Positions 43,301 to 58,161 are shown, counted from the first letter of the stretch. The stretch: 64,000 nucleotides of DNA from Erythrobacter cryptus DSM 12079 (GCF_000422985.1 NZ_AUHC01000009.1:1-64000); one strand, 5' to 3'. A program made the numbers and translations. Notes: generated by a model from the letters alone, not told the origin.

Positions 43301-43654
43301 GACATTGCCAATCCGGGCCTGCGGGAGCTGGGTGCACCGGAGTTCTCGGGCTTCGGCAGCATCACCTGGAACCGCGGGGATTTCACGCTCAACTACGGGC
43401 TGCAGTACATTGAATCGACTGCCGTTGCGTCCGTGATCCAGATCGAGCGTATCGACTTCGAGTTTGGGCCGGCTGGCTTTGCGCCGGATTACTGGATCCA
43501 CAACCTCGCCTTCTCGCTCGATGCGACCGACAACATCACCTTCTACGGTGGCATCAACAACCTGACCGACGAGGAACCCTATCTTTCCAGTTCGGCCTAT
43601 CCGGTCTCGGGTCTGGGCCGCAACTTCTTCCTCGGCGTGACCGGTCGGTTCTGA
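40340..43654 (+). CDS. TonB-dependent outer-membrane receptor
   Basis: A 1104-residue receptor. Signal peptide (about 1-35, cut near SVAKAQ), an acidic linker, a plug domain (about 55-175: IVVTGSRIVRD, LPISTLDAQDLRNFGSTDI, GGASAVYGADAVTGVVNYV) and a beta-barrel ending in the typical aromatic residue (FFLGVTGRF). Base composition and codon choice are looser than the neighbours (more A/T in third positions). No partner gene (anti-sigma factor, TonB, ABC transporter) is adjacent, only acyl-CoA dehydrogenase genes on both sides. The ligand is unknown; lipid-like substrates are a guess from the neighbours. Confidence 0.92.
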   Translation: MRFSKVSFRSLNTVSCAALATSILLSVAVPSVAKAQDNLAEAEAAEAEGEAAQQIVVTGSRIVRDPNATAPLPISTLDAQDLRNFGSTDITAALRQIPALISSGTVADSLERGAGGVGQATLNLRQLGANRTLVLVDGWRHVSGVAGSQTVDVATIPNALVERVEVLTGGASAVYGADAVTGVVNYVLKRDFEGLTLDGQMGISSKGDGRSARIEGVYGKNFAEGRGNVTFAAGYTKDNEILFGAREFTRNNGRGNNSTTYANPLKRFQRGDINPATMPNFADRYRVGGPGVFPYGPVIPSPALVSILFPGGITAAEQALVDRAANAPAFVIGADPRFAISSNAGLVFRRDFGFFNADINNNGIPDCDESYIGQTGFGGGGCYVTTPNGGVRIFQDGIISTDSNQFGGDGAVERTNETSLIPGSERIYANLRGSYEFSSAARVWFDAKYSRNDAISRNNYNTFYDSLLIFADNPFIPDVLRADANEARGLRISRDFLDLGEGISESRRQTYRIVGGIDGEITPHLRYELVGNYGRTDNRTTNHNSVLYDRLFAAIDVVTNPANGQPICRSTLNPSAAPHPGSQFFPVIRGGFFTFTPGANSGCVPVNLFRGVNSVTPEAVEWITTPTTDRARLEQTVVTGLLNGDTGGFFNLPGGAVQFSLGAEYRKETSRSTFDPLVLGLLPEGSPAGPAGTFIGTVSSNQSLIFDATRTLNAGGSFDVAEVFGEILVPILRDEPFFHELSIGAAGRYADYSTVGGTFTWNVNGIWAPLPDLRLRGTYARAIRAPNIAELFSPEQTAFFRPADPCSQSLIDNLIANNDPAAQNRLNNCRADGIPAGYEDPLTARFAGVSGGNPNLKEETATTFTAGAVLQPRFIPGLTLSADYYSIQIDDAIAAVSAQDIVNNCYDLPTFPNDFCALFSRNRDPSSPTFLGFNFLRQSQINFARLDTRGIDAQLNYSFSLGQNNFNLAINGNWTERLNRFFDPRRPDIANPGLRELGAPEFSGFGSITWNRGDFTLNYGLQYIESTAVASVIQIERIDFEFGPAGFAPDYWIHNLAFSLDATDNITFYGGINNLTDEEPYLSSSAYPVSGLGRNFFLGVTGRF

Positions 43655-43679
43655 TTGCCCGGAGCCAGAGCAAAAAACA

Positions 43680-43714
43680 GGGGCGGGATGGCCTGGTGCC
43701 GTCCCGCCCCTTTG
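43680..43714. terminator. intrinsic terminator between TonB receptor and acyl-CoA dehydrogenase
   Basis: GGGGCGGGA (43680-43688) and TCCCGCCCC (43702-43710) form a perfect 9-bp stem with a 13-nt loop, followed by TTTGCTT on the plus strand and preceded by CAAAAAACA, so it can work in both directions. It ends the receptor gene and the convergent dehydrogenase gene. Confidence 0.85.
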
Positions 43715-43726
43715 CTTGGGCCCGCG

Positions 43727-44893
43727 CTATTCGTGGGTGCCGAGCAGGCCGCGCGCCACCACCCAATTGTGGATCTCGCTCGGCCCGTCATAGATGCGCA
43801 TGGTGCGCAGCTTGTTGCTCATCAGATAAAGCGGCAGCTCGCGGGTCATGCCCATGCCGCCATAAAGCTGCATCGCATGGTCAACGATCTTGTAGGCTTC
43901 CTCGATGCAGAAGCTCTTGATCATCGAGATTTCGCTCCTGGCATCGCGGCCCTCGTCGATCTTCCAGGCGCAGTCATAGGTCATCAGCCGCATGGCGTGG
44001 ATCTTGGTTGCGGCATCGCTCACCCAGTTCTGCACCGTCTGGCGCGCGGCCAGCGGCTTGCCGAAGGTGGTGCGCTGCGGGGCATAGTCGATCATCATCT
44101 CAAGCGCGCGGCTGGCCATGCCGATCGCCCATGAGGCCATCTCGATCCGCCGGGTGCCAAGCCGCACCTGCATCGGGGCAAAGCCCTGGCCCCGCTTACC
44201 GAGGAGCTTCCAGCCCGGCACCCGGCAATCCTCGAGCGCGATCTCGTAGGTGGCGGTGCCGTCGATCATCGGGATCTTGCGGGTGACGTTGAAGCCGGGC
44301 GTGCCCTTGTCCACGAGGAAGGCCGAAATGCCATTGCGCCCGCCCGGGTTCTTGTCGGTCACCGCCATCAGGATGGTGAAATCGGCCTCGGCCCCCTTGG
44401 TGATCCAGATCTTGCGCCCGTTGATCACCCAGTCATCGCCGTCCTGCACCGCGGTGGTGGTCATCCGCGCCGGATCGGCCCCGGCGCCCGGCTCGGAAAT
44501 GCCGATCGCGCTCACCGTCTCGCCGCGCACATAGGGTTCAAGATAGGCGGCGCGCTGGCGCTCATCGGCGGCGACCATCAACATCCTGAGGTTGGGCGAA
44601 TCGGGCGGCAGGTAATAGGGCACGATGGTGCGGCCCAGCTCCTCACTCACCCCCACCATCGCCACCATCGGCAGGTTCATGCCGCCGACCTCCTCGGGCG
44701 CATCGAGGCCCCAAAGCCCCAGCTCGCGGCTGACGGCATCGACCTCGGCGGTTTCCTCAGGGGTGAGATAGGTGCCCAGCCCCTGGTTCTCGCGCGCGAT
44801 CACCGCCGCCTCGCGCGGCAAAAGCTGATCGCGCACGAACTTGCGCACCAGGTCCTTGAGCATTGCGTGTTCTTGCGCGAGTTCGAAGTTCAT
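43727..44893 (-). CDS. acyl-CoA dehydrogenase
   Basis: A 388-residue flavoenzyme of standard length, beta-oxidation type. VGGMNLPMVAMVGVSEELGR, the substrate and FAD segment AIGISEPGAGADPARMTTTA, INGRKIWITKGAEADFTI, the region MASWAIGMASRALEMMIDYA and QLYGGMGMTRELPLYLM are typical. The ATG at 44893 is chosen over the open frame to 44944. It lies 66 bp downstream of glgX on the same strand but is probably unrelated to glycogen. With the 38.2-kb paralogue it brackets the TonB receptor. Confidence 0.93.
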   Translation of the reverse strand: MNFELAQEHAMLKDLVRKFVRDQLLPREAAVIARENQGLGTYLTPEETAEVDAVSRELGLWGLDAPEEVGGMNLPMVAMVGVSEELGRTIVPYYLPPDSPNLRMLMVAADERQRAAYLEPYVRGETVSAIGISEPGAGADPARMTTTAVQDGDDWVINGRKIWITKGAEADFTILMAVTDKNPGGRNGISAFLVDKGTPGFNVTRKIPMIDGTATYEIALEDCRVPGWKLLGKRGQGFAPMQVRLGTRRIEMASWAIGMASRALEMMIDYAPQRTTFGKPLAARQTVQNWVSDAATKIHAMRLMTYDCAWKIDEGRDARSEISMIKSFCIEEAYKIVDHAMQLYGGMGMTRELPLYLMSNKLRTMRIYDGPSEIHNWVVARGLLGTHE

Positions 44894-44959
44894 GAAGGCT
44901 CCTGCTTTGGGCTTTCGTGGCGTGTTGCAGCGTGCTGACACCACAAGAAACGCGCGCTG

Positions 44960-49853
<4,894 letters not shown>

Positions 49854-49860
49854 TGCCTCC

Positions 49861-51120
49861 CTAAAGCCGCGCCATCATGTCGCGGGTGACGAGCACCACG
49901 CCCTTGTCCGAGACGCGGAAGCGCCGCGCATCCTCCACCGGGTCCTCACCGATCACCATGCCTTCGGGGATGCGCACGCCCGAATCGATGATCACGCGGG
50001 AAAGGCGCGCCCCGCGTCCGATGTTGCAATAGGGCAGGATCACCGCCTCGCGCACCCGCGCATAGCTGCCCACCTTGACCCCGGTGAACAAGAGGCTGCG
50101 CCAGACTTCCGAGCCCGAGACGATGCAATCGCCCGAGACCAGCGAGGAGACCGCATGGCCGCGCCGCCCATCCTCGTCATGGACGAACTTGGCCGGGGCG
50201 GCGACCACGGCATCGGTCCAGATCGGCCAGTCGCGATCATAAAGATTGAGCTTGGGCACGGTGTCGGTGAGATCGAGATTGGCCTCGAAATAGGCATCGA
50301 GCGTGCCGACATCGCGCCAATATTCCTCGATCTCCTCGGCTGCGCGGATGCAGCTGGTGGTGAAGCGATGCGCCACCGCCTTGCCGTGCCGGACGATGTA
50401 GGGGATGATGTCGCGCCCGAAATCGCGCTTGGAATGGAGGTCTGCGGCATCGCGTTCGAGCTGATCGAACAGGAAGCTGGTGTTGAACACATAGATCCCC
50501 ATCGAGGCGAGCGCCATCTCGGGATTTCCGGGAATGCCGGGGGGATCGGCGGGCTTTTCGACAAAGGCGGTGATGGTGTCATCGGCATCGACCTGCATCA
50601 CCCCAAACCCGCTCGCCTCGTGCCGCGGCACCACCAGGCAACCCACGGTCACATCCGCGCCCGAATTGACATGCTGCTGGAGCATCAATTCATAATCCAT
50701 CTTGTAGATGTGATCGCCCGCGAGGATCACCATGTAGCGCGGATCGTGGCTGGCGATGATGTCGATGTTCTGGAACACCGCATCGGCCGTGCCTTCATAC
50801 CATTGATGCTCCGAAACGCGCTGGCTGGCGGGCAGGATGTCGAAGCTCTCGTTGCGTTCGGGGCGCATGAAGTTCCAGGCGCGCTGCATGTGGCGGATCA
50901 GCGAATGGGCCTTGTACTGCGTGGCAACGCCGATGCGGCGAATGCCCGAGTTGATGGCGTTGGACAGGGCAAAATCGATGATCCTGGTCTTGCCGCCGAA
51001 ATAGACCGCGGGCTTGGCGCGCCGGTCGGTCAGCTCCATCAGGCGGCTGCCGCGCCCGCCGGCGAGCACATAGGCCATGGCCTCGCGCGCCAATGGCCGT
51101 CCAGAGGTTCTTTCCTGCAT
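49861..51120 (-). CDS. glgC: glucose-1-phosphate adenylyltransferase
   Basis: A 419-residue ADP-glucose pyrophosphorylase, the committing step of glycogen synthesis. [20 protein letters not shown] is the nucleotide-binding start, [15 protein letters not shown] and [17 protein letters not shown] are catalytic-domain signatures, [20 protein letters not shown] holds the glucose-1-phosphate lysine, and the C-terminal left-handed beta-helix has the allosteric region. Fructose-1,6-bisphosphate or pyruvate type activation cannot be told from sequence alone. It lies 28 bp after glgB. Confidence 0.96.
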   Translation of the reverse strand: MQERTSGRPLAREAMAYVLAGGRGSRLMELTDRRAKPAVYFGGKTRIIDFALSNAINSGIRRIGVATQYKAHSLIRHMQRAWNFMRPERNESFDILPASQRVSEHQWYEGTADAVFQNIDIIASHDPRYMVILAGDHIYKMDYELMLQQHVNSGADVTVGCLVVPRHEASGFGVMQVDADDTITAFVEKPADPPGIPGNPEMALASMGIYVFNTSFLFDQLERDAADLHSKRDFGRDIIPYIVRHGKAVAHRFTTSCIRAAEEIEEYWRDVGTLDAYFEANLDLTDTVPKLNLYDRDWPIWTDAVVAAPAKFVHDEDGRRGHAVSSLVSGDCIVSGSEVWRSLLFTGVKVGSYARVREAVILPYCNIGRGARLSRVIIDSGVRIPEGMVIGEDPVEDARRFRVSDKGVVLVTRDMMARL

Positions 51121-51148
51121 CCCAACTCTCCCCAGAGCCTGTGTGGCC

Positions 51149-53311
51149 TTATCCGGTAAATTGCAGCATTATCGTGGCAAGCGGCGGCAGCACCAGGCGG
51201 GCTTCGCCGCCTTGCGCGATCACCTGGCCAAGGTTCCCCTGCCCGCTGCCGCCATAGTGGGCGGCATCGCTGTTGAGCACCTCGGCCCACACCCCGTCAT
51301 GCGGCAAGGGCACGCGGTAGGCGCGGTGAAGCTGCGGGGTGAAATTGGCGATCACCGCCACCGGCGCCGCACCGGGGGCAAGGCGCAGCCAGGCGAACAC
51401 AGAATTGTCGGCATCATCGGCAATCAGCCAGCGGAAGCCCTCCGGCTCGCAGTCGCGCGCGTGCAGCGCCGGGGTGGTGCGGTAAAGGCGGTTGCAATCG
51501 CGCACCAGCGCCTGGATGCCGCGGTGCGCAGGCGCATCGAGCAAGTCCCAGTCGAGCGCGCGCGCCTCGCTCCATTCGCGGCGCTGGGCAAATTCCTGCC
51601 CCATGAACAGCAGCTTCTTGCCGGGATAGCCCCACATCATCGCATAGTAAGCGCGCAGGTTGGCAAATTGCTGCCAGTCATCGCCGCTCATCTTGGCGAT
51701 CAGGCTGCCCTTGCCGTGCACCACCTCATCGTGGCTCAGGGGCAGTACGAAGTTTTCCGAAAAGGCATAGACGAGCCCGAAGGTGATCTCGTTGTGGTGG
51801 TATTTGCGGTGCACCGGATCGCGGCCCATGTAGGCGAGCGTATCGTGCATGAAGCCCATGTTCCACTTGAACCCGAAGCCGAGATTGCTGCGCGGGCCAT
51901 CTTCGTGGGCGGGATGGGAGACGCCGGGCCAGGCGGTCGATTCCTCGGCGATGGTGAAGATGCCGGGATGGGCGGCATAGAGCGCGCGGTTGGCAGCGCG
52001 CATGAACTCCACCGCCTCCCAGTTCTCGCGCCCCCCCTCGGCATTGGGGATCCACGCGCCCTCGGGGCGGGAATAGTCGCGGTAGAGCATCGAGGCCACC
52101 GCATCGACCCTGAGGCCATCGACATGATAGTGCTCGGCCCAGAACAGCGCGTTGTTGACGAGGAAGGCGCGCACCTCGCGCCGCCCGAAATTGTAGATCG
52201 CGGTGTGCCAATCGGGGTGAAAGCCGAGGCGCGGGTCCTCGTGCTCGTAGAGCGCCGTGCCGTCAAACCGGGCAAGGCCGTGTTCGTCCATCGGGAAATG
52301 CGCCGGCACCCAATCGATGATCACCCCGATCCCGGCCCTATGCGCGCCATCGACGAAGCGGGCAAAGCCCGCGACATCGCCAAAGCGCGCCGTGGGGGCA
52401 TAAAGCCCGGTGGTCTGATAGCCCCAGCTTGGATCATAGGGATGCTCGGAGATCGGCAGGAACTCGATATGGGTAAAGCCCATGTCCACGACATAGGGGA
52501 TGAGCCGCTCGGCAAGCGCGTCCCAGCTCAAGAACCAGCCATTTTCATCGCGCTGCCATGATCCCGCGTGCACCTCGTAGATCGCGATCGGCGCGCGCCG
52601 CGGATCGAGGCGCGCCCAATGGGCGCGGTGGGCGCCATCGCCCCAGTCGGCCTTGCCGGGGCGGGCAACGATGCTCGCGGTCTTGGGGCGCAGCTCGCTG
52701 GCAAAGGCAAAGGGATCGGCCTTGAGCGGGAGCACAGTGCCATCACTGGCGGTGATGCGATATTTGTAGGCCGCCCCCTCGCCGATATCGGGGATGAAGA
52801 TTTCCCACACCCCGATATCCACCCGCCGGCGCATCACGTGCGCGGCCGGGTTCCAGCCGTTGAAATCACCCACCAGGCTGACCAGCGCGGCATTGGGCGC
52901 CCACACGGCAAAATGCACGCCATCGCAGCCCTGGTGGGTGATGGGGTGCGCGCCGAGCTTGTCGAACAGGCGCACATGGGTGCCTTCGGCCAAGAGGAAA
53001 TCATCCACCGGCCCCAGCACCGGGCCGAAGGAATAGGGATCGGTCACCCACCATTCCCGGCCCTGGCCGCGGCAGTGATAGCGCAGCGGCTTGGGCTTGC
53101 CCCGCACCCACCCCTCGAACAGCGGCCCATCGACGCGCACGAGTCGGCCCAGCCTTGCACCCTTGAGCGAGAAGGCCTCGGCCTCCTCGGCGCCGTGGAG
53201 CAATGCCCTGGCAAAGGTGCCCTGAGGGCCTTCATGCGGGCCCAGCAGCGCGAATGGATCGGCATGGGTGCCGGCAATCAGCGCCGCGATCGCCTCGGGC
53301 GGTGGCTTCAC
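51149..53311 (-). CDS. glgB: 1,4-alpha-glucan branching enzyme
   Basis: A 720-residue GH13 enzyme that makes alpha-1,6 branches. It has tandem N-terminal CBM48 domains (about 5-95 and 110-205; [20 protein letters not shown]) and a GH13 barrel. Catalytic residues fit E. coli spacing: D403 ([11 protein letters not shown]), E456 ([12 protein letters not shown]) and D528 ([14 protein letters not shown]). Motif [14 protein letters not shown] ([14 protein letters not shown]) is present. It overlaps the glgP stop by 4 bp. Confidence 0.96.
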   Translation of the reverse strand: MKPPPEAIAALIAGTHADPFALLGPHEGPQGTFARALLHGAEEAEAFSLKGARLGRLVRVDGPLFEGWVRGKPKPLRYHCRGQGREWWVTDPYSFGPVLGPVDDFLLAEGTHVRLFDKLGAHPITHQGCDGVHFAVWAPNAALVSLVGDFNGWNPAAHVMRRRVDIGVWEIFIPDIGEGAAYKYRITASDGTVLPLKADPFAFASELRPKTASIVARPGKADWGDGAHRAHWARLDPRRAPIAIYEVHAGSWQRDENGWFLSWDALAERLIPYVVDMGFTHIEFLPISEHPYDPSWGYQTTGLYAPTARFGDVAGFARFVDGAHRAGIGVIIDWVPAHFPMDEHGLARFDGTALYEHEDPRLGFHPDWHTAIYNFGRREVRAFLVNNALFWAEHYHVDGLRVDAVASMLYRDYSRPEGAWIPNAEGGRENWEAVEFMRAANRALYAAHPGIFTIAEESTAWPGVSHPAHEDGPRSNLGFGFKWNMGFMHDTLAYMGRDPVHRKYHHNEITFGLVYAFSENFVLPLSHDEVVHGKGSLIAKMSGDDWQQFANLRAYYAMMWGYPGKKLLFMGQEFAQRREWSEARALDWDLLDAPAHRGIQALVRDCNRLYRTTPALHARDCEPEGFRWLIADDADNSVFAWLRLAPGAAPVAVIANFTPQLHRAYRVPLPHDGVWAEVLNSDAAHYGGSGQGNLGQVIAQGGEARLVLPPLATIMLQFTG

Positions 53312-55722
53312 AGCACGCCCCAGATGGCTTTCGCATATTCGCGGATGGTGCGATCGGAGGAGAACCAGCCCACCCCGGCGATGTTGTGGATCGCCGCGCG
53401 GCGCCAGGCGGCCCGGTCACGCCAGCGCGCCTTCACCTCGTTCTGCGCGGCGGCGTAGGCCTCGAAATCGGCCGCCACCATGAACCAGTCCGATTGCATC
53501 AAGCCTTCCATCAGGGCGGCGTAGCGGGTGGGATCATCCGGGCTGAAGACGCCGCTGGCGATCGAGTGGACGGCCTGGGCGAGTTCCCGATTGCCCTCGA
53601 TCAGCGCGCGCGGATCGTAGCCCCCGGCGCGCTTGGCCGCCACGTCCTCGGCGGTGAGGCCGAAGATCACGATGTTCTCGCGGCCGACGCGCTCCATGAT
53701 CTCGATATTGGCGCCATCGAGCGTACCGATGGTGAGCGCGCCGTTGAAGGCAAACTTCATGTTGCCCGTGCCCGAGGCCTCCATGCCCGCGGTGGAGATC
53801 TGCTCGGAAAGATCGGCCGCGGGGATGATCCGCTCAGCCAGGCTGACATTGTAATTGGGGACGAACACCACCTTGAGCACCTCGCCCACGATCGGATCGG
53901 CATTGACGCGACGGGCGATGTCATTGGCGAGTTTGATGATCAGCTTGGCGTTGTGATAGCTCGGTGCGGCCTTGCCGGCAAAGATCTTGACCCGCGGCAC
54001 CCAGTCGCGCTCGGGATGGCTGCGGATCTGGTCATAGAGCGCCACGGTCTCAATCAGGTTGAGAAGCTGGCGCTTGTATTCGTGGATGCGCTTGATCTGC
54101 ACATCGAACAGCGCATCGGGATCGAGCCTGATGCCGATAAGCTCGCGCAGGTGGTTGGCCAGATCGACCTTGTTGGCGCGCTTGACCTCGTCCACCCGCT
54201 CGCCCAGCGCCGCATCCCCGGCAAGCGCGCCGAGCGCAGCAAGCCCTTCGGCATCCTCGAGAAAATCGCTGCCGATCGCCTCGCGGATGAGCGCGGTGAG
54301 GCGCGGATTGGCCTGGTGCAGCCAGCGGCGCGGGGTGACGCCGTTGGTCTTGTTGTTGATGCGGGTGGGATAGAGCTTGTGGAGATCGGCAAACACCGTC
54401 TCCTTCATCAGCTGGGTGTGGAGCGCGGCCACGCCATTGACCGAATGGGCGCCGACAAAGGCGAGATTGGCCATCCGCACCCGCCGCTCGCCATGCTCGT
54501 CGATCAGCGAGATCGCCGCGATCGCGGCATCGTCAAAGCCCTTGCGGCGCGCCTCGCGCAGCACCTGGGCGTTGATCGCATAGACGATCTGCATGTGCCG
54601 CGGCAGCAGCCGCTCGAACAGCGGCAGCGGCCAGCTTTCGAGCGCCTCGGGCAGGAGCGTGTGGTTGGTATAGGCGATGGTGCCTCGGGTGATGTCCCAG
54701 GCCTCATCAAAGGCAAGGCGATGGTCATCGATGAGCAGCCGCATCAGCTCGGCCACGGCGAGCGAGGGGTGGGTGTCGTTGAGCTGGATCGCCACCTTCT
54801 CGGGCAGGCTGCGCACCTCGCCGTGATATTGCACGTGGCGGCGCAGGATGTCCTGGATGCTGGCGCTGGAGAAGAAATATTCCTGCCGCAGCCGCAATTC
54901 CTGCCCGGCCGGGGTGGAATCGGCCGGATAGAGCACCCGCACCAGGCTGTCGGCGCGCACCTGCGCGGCGAGCGCCCCGGCGTGATCGCCGGCGTTGAAG
55001 GCATCGAGCCGGATCGGGTCCATGGCATTGGCGTGCCACAGCCGCAGGGTGTTGACCCGCCGGCCGCGCCAGCCCACCACCGGGGTATCGAAGGCGGTGG
55101 CCTCGATCTTCTCGGCCGGCAGCCAGCGCACCGCGCCTTCCTCGCTCACCACCTCGCCGCCAAAGCCCACGCAATAGGCGCTTTCGCGCCGCTCGAACTC
55201 CCAAGGGTTGCCATGGGCGAGCCAGGTCTCGGGGAGTTCGACCTGCCAGCCATCATCGATGCGCTGGCGGAACATGCCGTTGATGTAGCGGATGCCATAG
55301 CCATAGGCGGGGATGTCGAGGCTGGCGAGGCTCTCCATGAAGCAGGCCGCCAGCCGCCCCAGCCCGCCATTGCCGAGCGCGGCATCAGGCTCGAGCGTCT
55401 CGATCCGGGCAAGGTCAAGCCCGTGCTGGCCGAGCGCCTGCTCCATCGCCCGGGTGCAGCCGAGGTTGGAGAGGGCATCGCGCAGCAGCCGCCCGATCAG
55501 GAACTCGAGGCTGAGGTAATAGACCCGCTTGGCCCCGGCCTCGTGGGTGCGCGCCGTCGAGGCGAACCACAGGTCGATGATATCATCGCGCAGCGCCAGC
55601 ACCGCGGCGTTGTACCAGTCATGCGGCTTGGCAGCGCGCTCGTTCTTGCCGACCCGGTAATGCAGCGCGGCAAGGATGCGCGCGTCAAGCTCGTCCTCCT
55701 TGCCGCTTGCGGGAATGGTCAT
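53308..55722 (-). CDS. glgP: glycogen phosphorylase
   Basis: An 804-residue PLP-dependent GT35 enzyme that releases glucose 1-phosphate from glycogen ends. GNGGLGRLAACFMESLASL, YGIRYINGMFRQRI, the PLP lysine K656 (ASGTGNMKFAFNGALTIG) and the nearby GTLDGANIEIMERVG are conserved. It is the first gene of the leftward glycogen operon and lies divergent from malQ, with about 236 bp between starts. Allosteric sites of animal phosphorylases are not expected. Confidence 0.96.
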   Translation of the reverse strand: MTIPASGKEDELDARILAALHYRVGKNERAAKPHDWYNAAVLALRDDIIDLWFASTARTHEAGAKRVYYLSLEFLIGRLLRDALSNLGCTRAMEQALGQHGLDLARIETLEPDAALGNGGLGRLAACFMESLASLDIPAYGYGIRYINGMFRQRIDDGWQVELPETWLAHGNPWEFERRESAYCVGFGGEVVSEEGAVRWLPAEKIEATAFDTPVVGWRGRRVNTLRLWHANAMDPIRLDAFNAGDHAGALAAQVRADSLVRVLYPADSTPAGQELRLRQEYFFSSASIQDILRRHVQYHGEVRSLPEKVAIQLNDTHPSLAVAELMRLLIDDHRLAFDEAWDITRGTIAYTNHTLLPEALESWPLPLFERLLPRHMQIVYAINAQVLREARRKGFDDAAIAAISLIDEHGERRVRMANLAFVGAHSVNGVAALHTQLMKETVFADLHKLYPTRINNKTNGVTPRRWLHQANPRLTALIREAIGSDFLEDAEGLAALGALAGDAALGERVDEVKRANKVDLANHLRELIGIRLDPDALFDVQIKRIHEYKRQLLNLIETVALYDQIRSHPERDWVPRVKIFAGKAAPSYHNAKLIIKLANDIARRVNADPIVGEVLKVVFVPNYNVSLAERIIPAADLSEQISTAGMEASGTGNMKFAFNGALTIGTLDGANIEIMERVGRENIVIFGLTAEDVAAKRAGGYDPRALIEGNRELAQAVHSIASGVFSPDDPTRYAALMEGLMQSDWFMVAADFEAYAAAQNEVKARWRDRAAWRRAAIHNIAGVGWFSSDRTIREYAKAIWGVL

Positions 55723-55958
55723 CGCCGCTCAACTCCCTGCCCTGGCTGCGCCCTCGCCCGGCTGCGGCGCCCCCGCCACCGCTTCACGCACCGGCGAGAA
55801 ACTAAGCACGCGGCTGGCCCGCCAGCAATCGCGCAAATCGCGTTTCAATCGTATTCATGCGCGCAAAGCCTGCGATTTTCCGGCTTGCCAAGCGCCGGGG
55901 GCGGGCCGATCCGTGGCACAGGCGGCCCTCCAGCGCAGTGCCGCCGGAAAGGCGCGCG
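55723..55958. other. divergent promoter region of glgP and malQ
   Basis: This 236-bp gap must carry promoters for both directions. Three spaced AATCG-containing copies occur: AATCGCG at 55827-55833, AATCGCG at 55836-55842 and CAATCG at 55846-55851, a clustered repeat suggestive of a regulator site. The malQ start at 55959 has GGAAAGG upstream. No clear consensus -35/-10 pair was found. Confidence 0.45.
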
Positions 55959-57956
55959 ATGACCCCACTTGACGAGCTGGCTGAGGCCTGCGGCCTTGCG
56001 CGCAGCTGGCGCGATGTCGAAGGGCGCGTGCACCGGGTCGGGGATGATGTGCTCGCCGCGATCCTCGCAGCGCTCGGCCATGAGACGGGCAGCGAAGCGC
56101 AGATCGCCCGCGCGCGTGTGCAGCTTGCCGCGCGCAAGGCCGCGCTGCCGCGGCTGCTGGTGGCCGATGTCGGCGAGGCGATCACCCTGCCCTTCGTCCC
56201 GGCGCGGGCCGAGATCACCGGCGCAGATGGCATCACCCGCCCGTTGCCACTTGCGGGCCGGCAAATGACGGTGCGCGCCGCCCCGGGCCATTACGACCTC
56301 GCGCTCGATCATCAGGCCCTGCGCCTGGCGGTGGCGCCGCCGGCCTGCCCCCTGCCCGATGTGCCCGACCGCCGCCCCTGGGGCGTGGCGGTGCAAATCC
56401 CGGCCTTGCGGGGCGCGCGGGCGGCGAGCCACGGCACACTCGGCGAGCTTGCCGAAGCGGCGGCGATTTTGGGGAAGGCCGGGGCCGATGCGCTGGCGAT
56501 CAATCCGCTCCACGCGCTCTTTCCCGGCCATGGGCGCGCCTACAGCCCCTATTCGCCCTCGAGCCGGCTGTTCCTCAACACCGCCATGGCCGATCCGACG
56601 CTCGCCGGCCTGCCGCCGCTGCCAGCCGAGGCCGAGGTGGCAGCAGATGGAGAACTCATCGACTGGGAAGCCACCCTCCCCCGACGCCTTGCGGCGCTGC
56701 GCGCCATGTTCCGCCGGCTCGATCCGGCAATGCGCGCTGCCCTCATGCCCAGGGGCGATACGATGCTTGCGCGCCACGCGCTGTTCGATGCGCTCGATAG
56801 CCATTTTCGCCCCTCGGGCGCCCATGGCTGGCGCGATTGGCCGCGCGCCTATCACGACCCCGAAAGCCCAGCGGCGGCGCGTTTTGCCGCCGAACATGCC
56901 GAGGACATCGCCTTCCACACCTTCCTCCAGGGCCTCGCGCGGCACAGCCTTGCCGCCGCCCATGCCAGCGCGCGCGCCGCGGGCATGGCGGTGGGGCTGA
57001 TCGGCGATCTTGCCGTGGGGGTTGATCCTGCGGGCAGCGATGCCTGGTCGCTGCGCCATGCCATGCTTAAGGGCCTTACCATCGGCGCGCCGCCCGATCC
57101 GCTGGGGCCGCTGGGGCAGAACTGGTCGATCACCAGCTTTTCGCCCGAGGGCCTGATCGAGACCGGCTATGCCCCCTTCCTTGCCATGCTGCGCGCAGGG
57201 TTTGCCGCGGGCGGCGGGCTGCGCATCGACCATGCCTTCGGCCTTGCCCGGCTCTGGGTCATCCCCGAAGGGGGCAGCAGCGCCGAGGGGGCCTATCTCG
57301 CCTACCCCTTTGCCGATCTGTTGCGCCTCGTCACGCTCGAGGCGCATCTGGCCGGGGCGCTGGTGATCGCCGAGGATCTCGGCACCGCGCCCGAAGGCTT
57401 CACCGCCGCGGTGAGCGCCCGGCAGATGCTGGGAATGCAGGTGCTGTGGTTTTCCCGCGCCGCCGACCATGGCTTCATCGGCGCACAGGACTATCCCGCG
57501 CGCGCCGCGGCGATGAGCGGCACGCATGACACGCCGACCATCGCCGGCTGGTGGCGCGGGCGCGATCTCGATTGGGCCGCGCGGCTCGGCCGCTTGCCCG
57601 AAGGGATGAGCCGGGCCGAGGCCGAGGCGATCCGCGACTGGGATCGCGGACTCTTGTGGTCAACCCTGAGCGGGACTCACCCCCGCCCTGCCCCCGAGGC
57701 GCCGGAAGCGGTGGTCGATGCCGCGATCGCCCATATCGGCCAAACGCCAAGCGCGCTCGCGCTCGTCACCCTCGAAGACCTGCTGGCCGAGGAAGAACAG
57801 CCCAACCTGCCCGGGACGGTGGACGAACACCCCAACTGGCGCCGCCGGCATCCCGCCCCGCTTGCGCGCCTGGTGGAACGCCCCGAGGTCGCCCGCCGCC
57901 TCGCCACGCTGCGGGCGGCAAGAAGGGCAAGGGGTGCTGAAGAAGGGGCGGGATAA
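55959..57956 (+). CDS. malQ: 4-alpha-glucanotransferase
   Basis: A 665-residue GH77 amylomaltase that transfers maltooligosaccharide chains and helps recycle short glucans. The catalytic triad is readable: D424 (LRIDHAFGLARLW), E472 (LVIAEDLGTAPEG) and D524 (MSGTHDTPTIAGWW). NPLHALFPGHGRAYSPYSP is the N-terminal signature. The frame is open to 55857, but the ATG at 55959 has a ribosome site and gives family length. The gene is divergent from the glg operon; its last codons run up to tRNA-Met on the opposite strand. Confidence 0.95.
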   Translation: MTPLDELAEACGLARSWRDVEGRVHRVGDDVLAAILAALGHETGSEAQIARARVQLAARKAALPRLLVADVGEAITLPFVPARAEITGADGITRPLPLAGRQMTVRAAPGHYDLALDHQALRLAVAPPACPLPDVPDRRPWGVAVQIPALRGARAASHGTLGELAEAAAILGKAGADALAINPLHALFPGHGRAYSPYSPSSRLFLNTAMADPTLAGLPPLPAEAEVAADGELIDWEATLPRRLAALRAMFRRLDPAMRAALMPRGDTMLARHALFDALDSHFRPSGAHGWRDWPRAYHDPESPAAARFAAEHAEDIAFHTFLQGLARHSLAAAHASARAAGMAVGLIGDLAVGVDPAGSDAWSLRHAMLKGLTIGAPPDPLGPLGQNWSITSFSPEGLIETGYAPFLAMLRAGFAAGGGLRIDHAFGLARLWVIPEGGSSAEGAYLAYPFADLLRLVTLEAHLAGALVIAEDLGTAPEGFTAAVSARQMLGMQVLWFSRAADHGFIGAQDYPARAAAMSGTHDTPTIAGWWRGRDLDWAARLGRLPEGMSRAEAEAIRDWDRGLLWSTLSGTHPRPAPEAPEAVVDAAIAHIGQTPSALALVTLEDLLAEEEQPNLPGTVDEHPNWRRRHPAPLARLVERPEVARRLATLRAARRARGAEEGAG

Positions 57957-57967
57957 GGCCGCGGAAG

Positions 57968-58044
57968 TGGTAGCGGAGGAGGGACTCGAACCCCCGACAC
58001 GCGGATTATGATTCCGCTGCTCTAACCGGCTGAGCTACTCCGCC
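57968..58044 (-). tRNA. tRNA-Met (anticodon CAT, elongator type)
   Basis: Read leftward, a 77-nt cloverleaf with acceptor GGCGGAG/CTCCGCT (one G-T pair at the end), D arm TAGCTCAGCCGGTTAGAGCA, anticodon loop AATCATAATC with CAT, T arm GGGGGTTCGAGTCCC and encoded CCA. The body fits alphaproteobacterial elongator tRNA-Met. A tRNA-Ile2 with lysidine also reads CAT, but its body differs. Confidence 0.93.
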
Positions 58045-58161
58045 CCATGGGCCTGCCGGCAGCCCTGTGGCAACCGGCGCGCGGGGCCGCTGTGCGGCTC
58101 GCGAGCGGCGCCCTTAGGCCGCTGCTTGGCCGCGGTCAAGCCCGGATCGGCGCGACGCGCC

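Noticed and set aside
53203..55962. A 919-codon plus-strand open frame over glgB and glgP
   Set aside because: It is antisense to two clear glycogen enzymes with intact catalytic residues and shows no domain.
57956..58044. A second-frame extension of the malQ region ending EEGLEPPTRGL
   Set aside because: It is the reverse translation of tRNA-Met, not protein.
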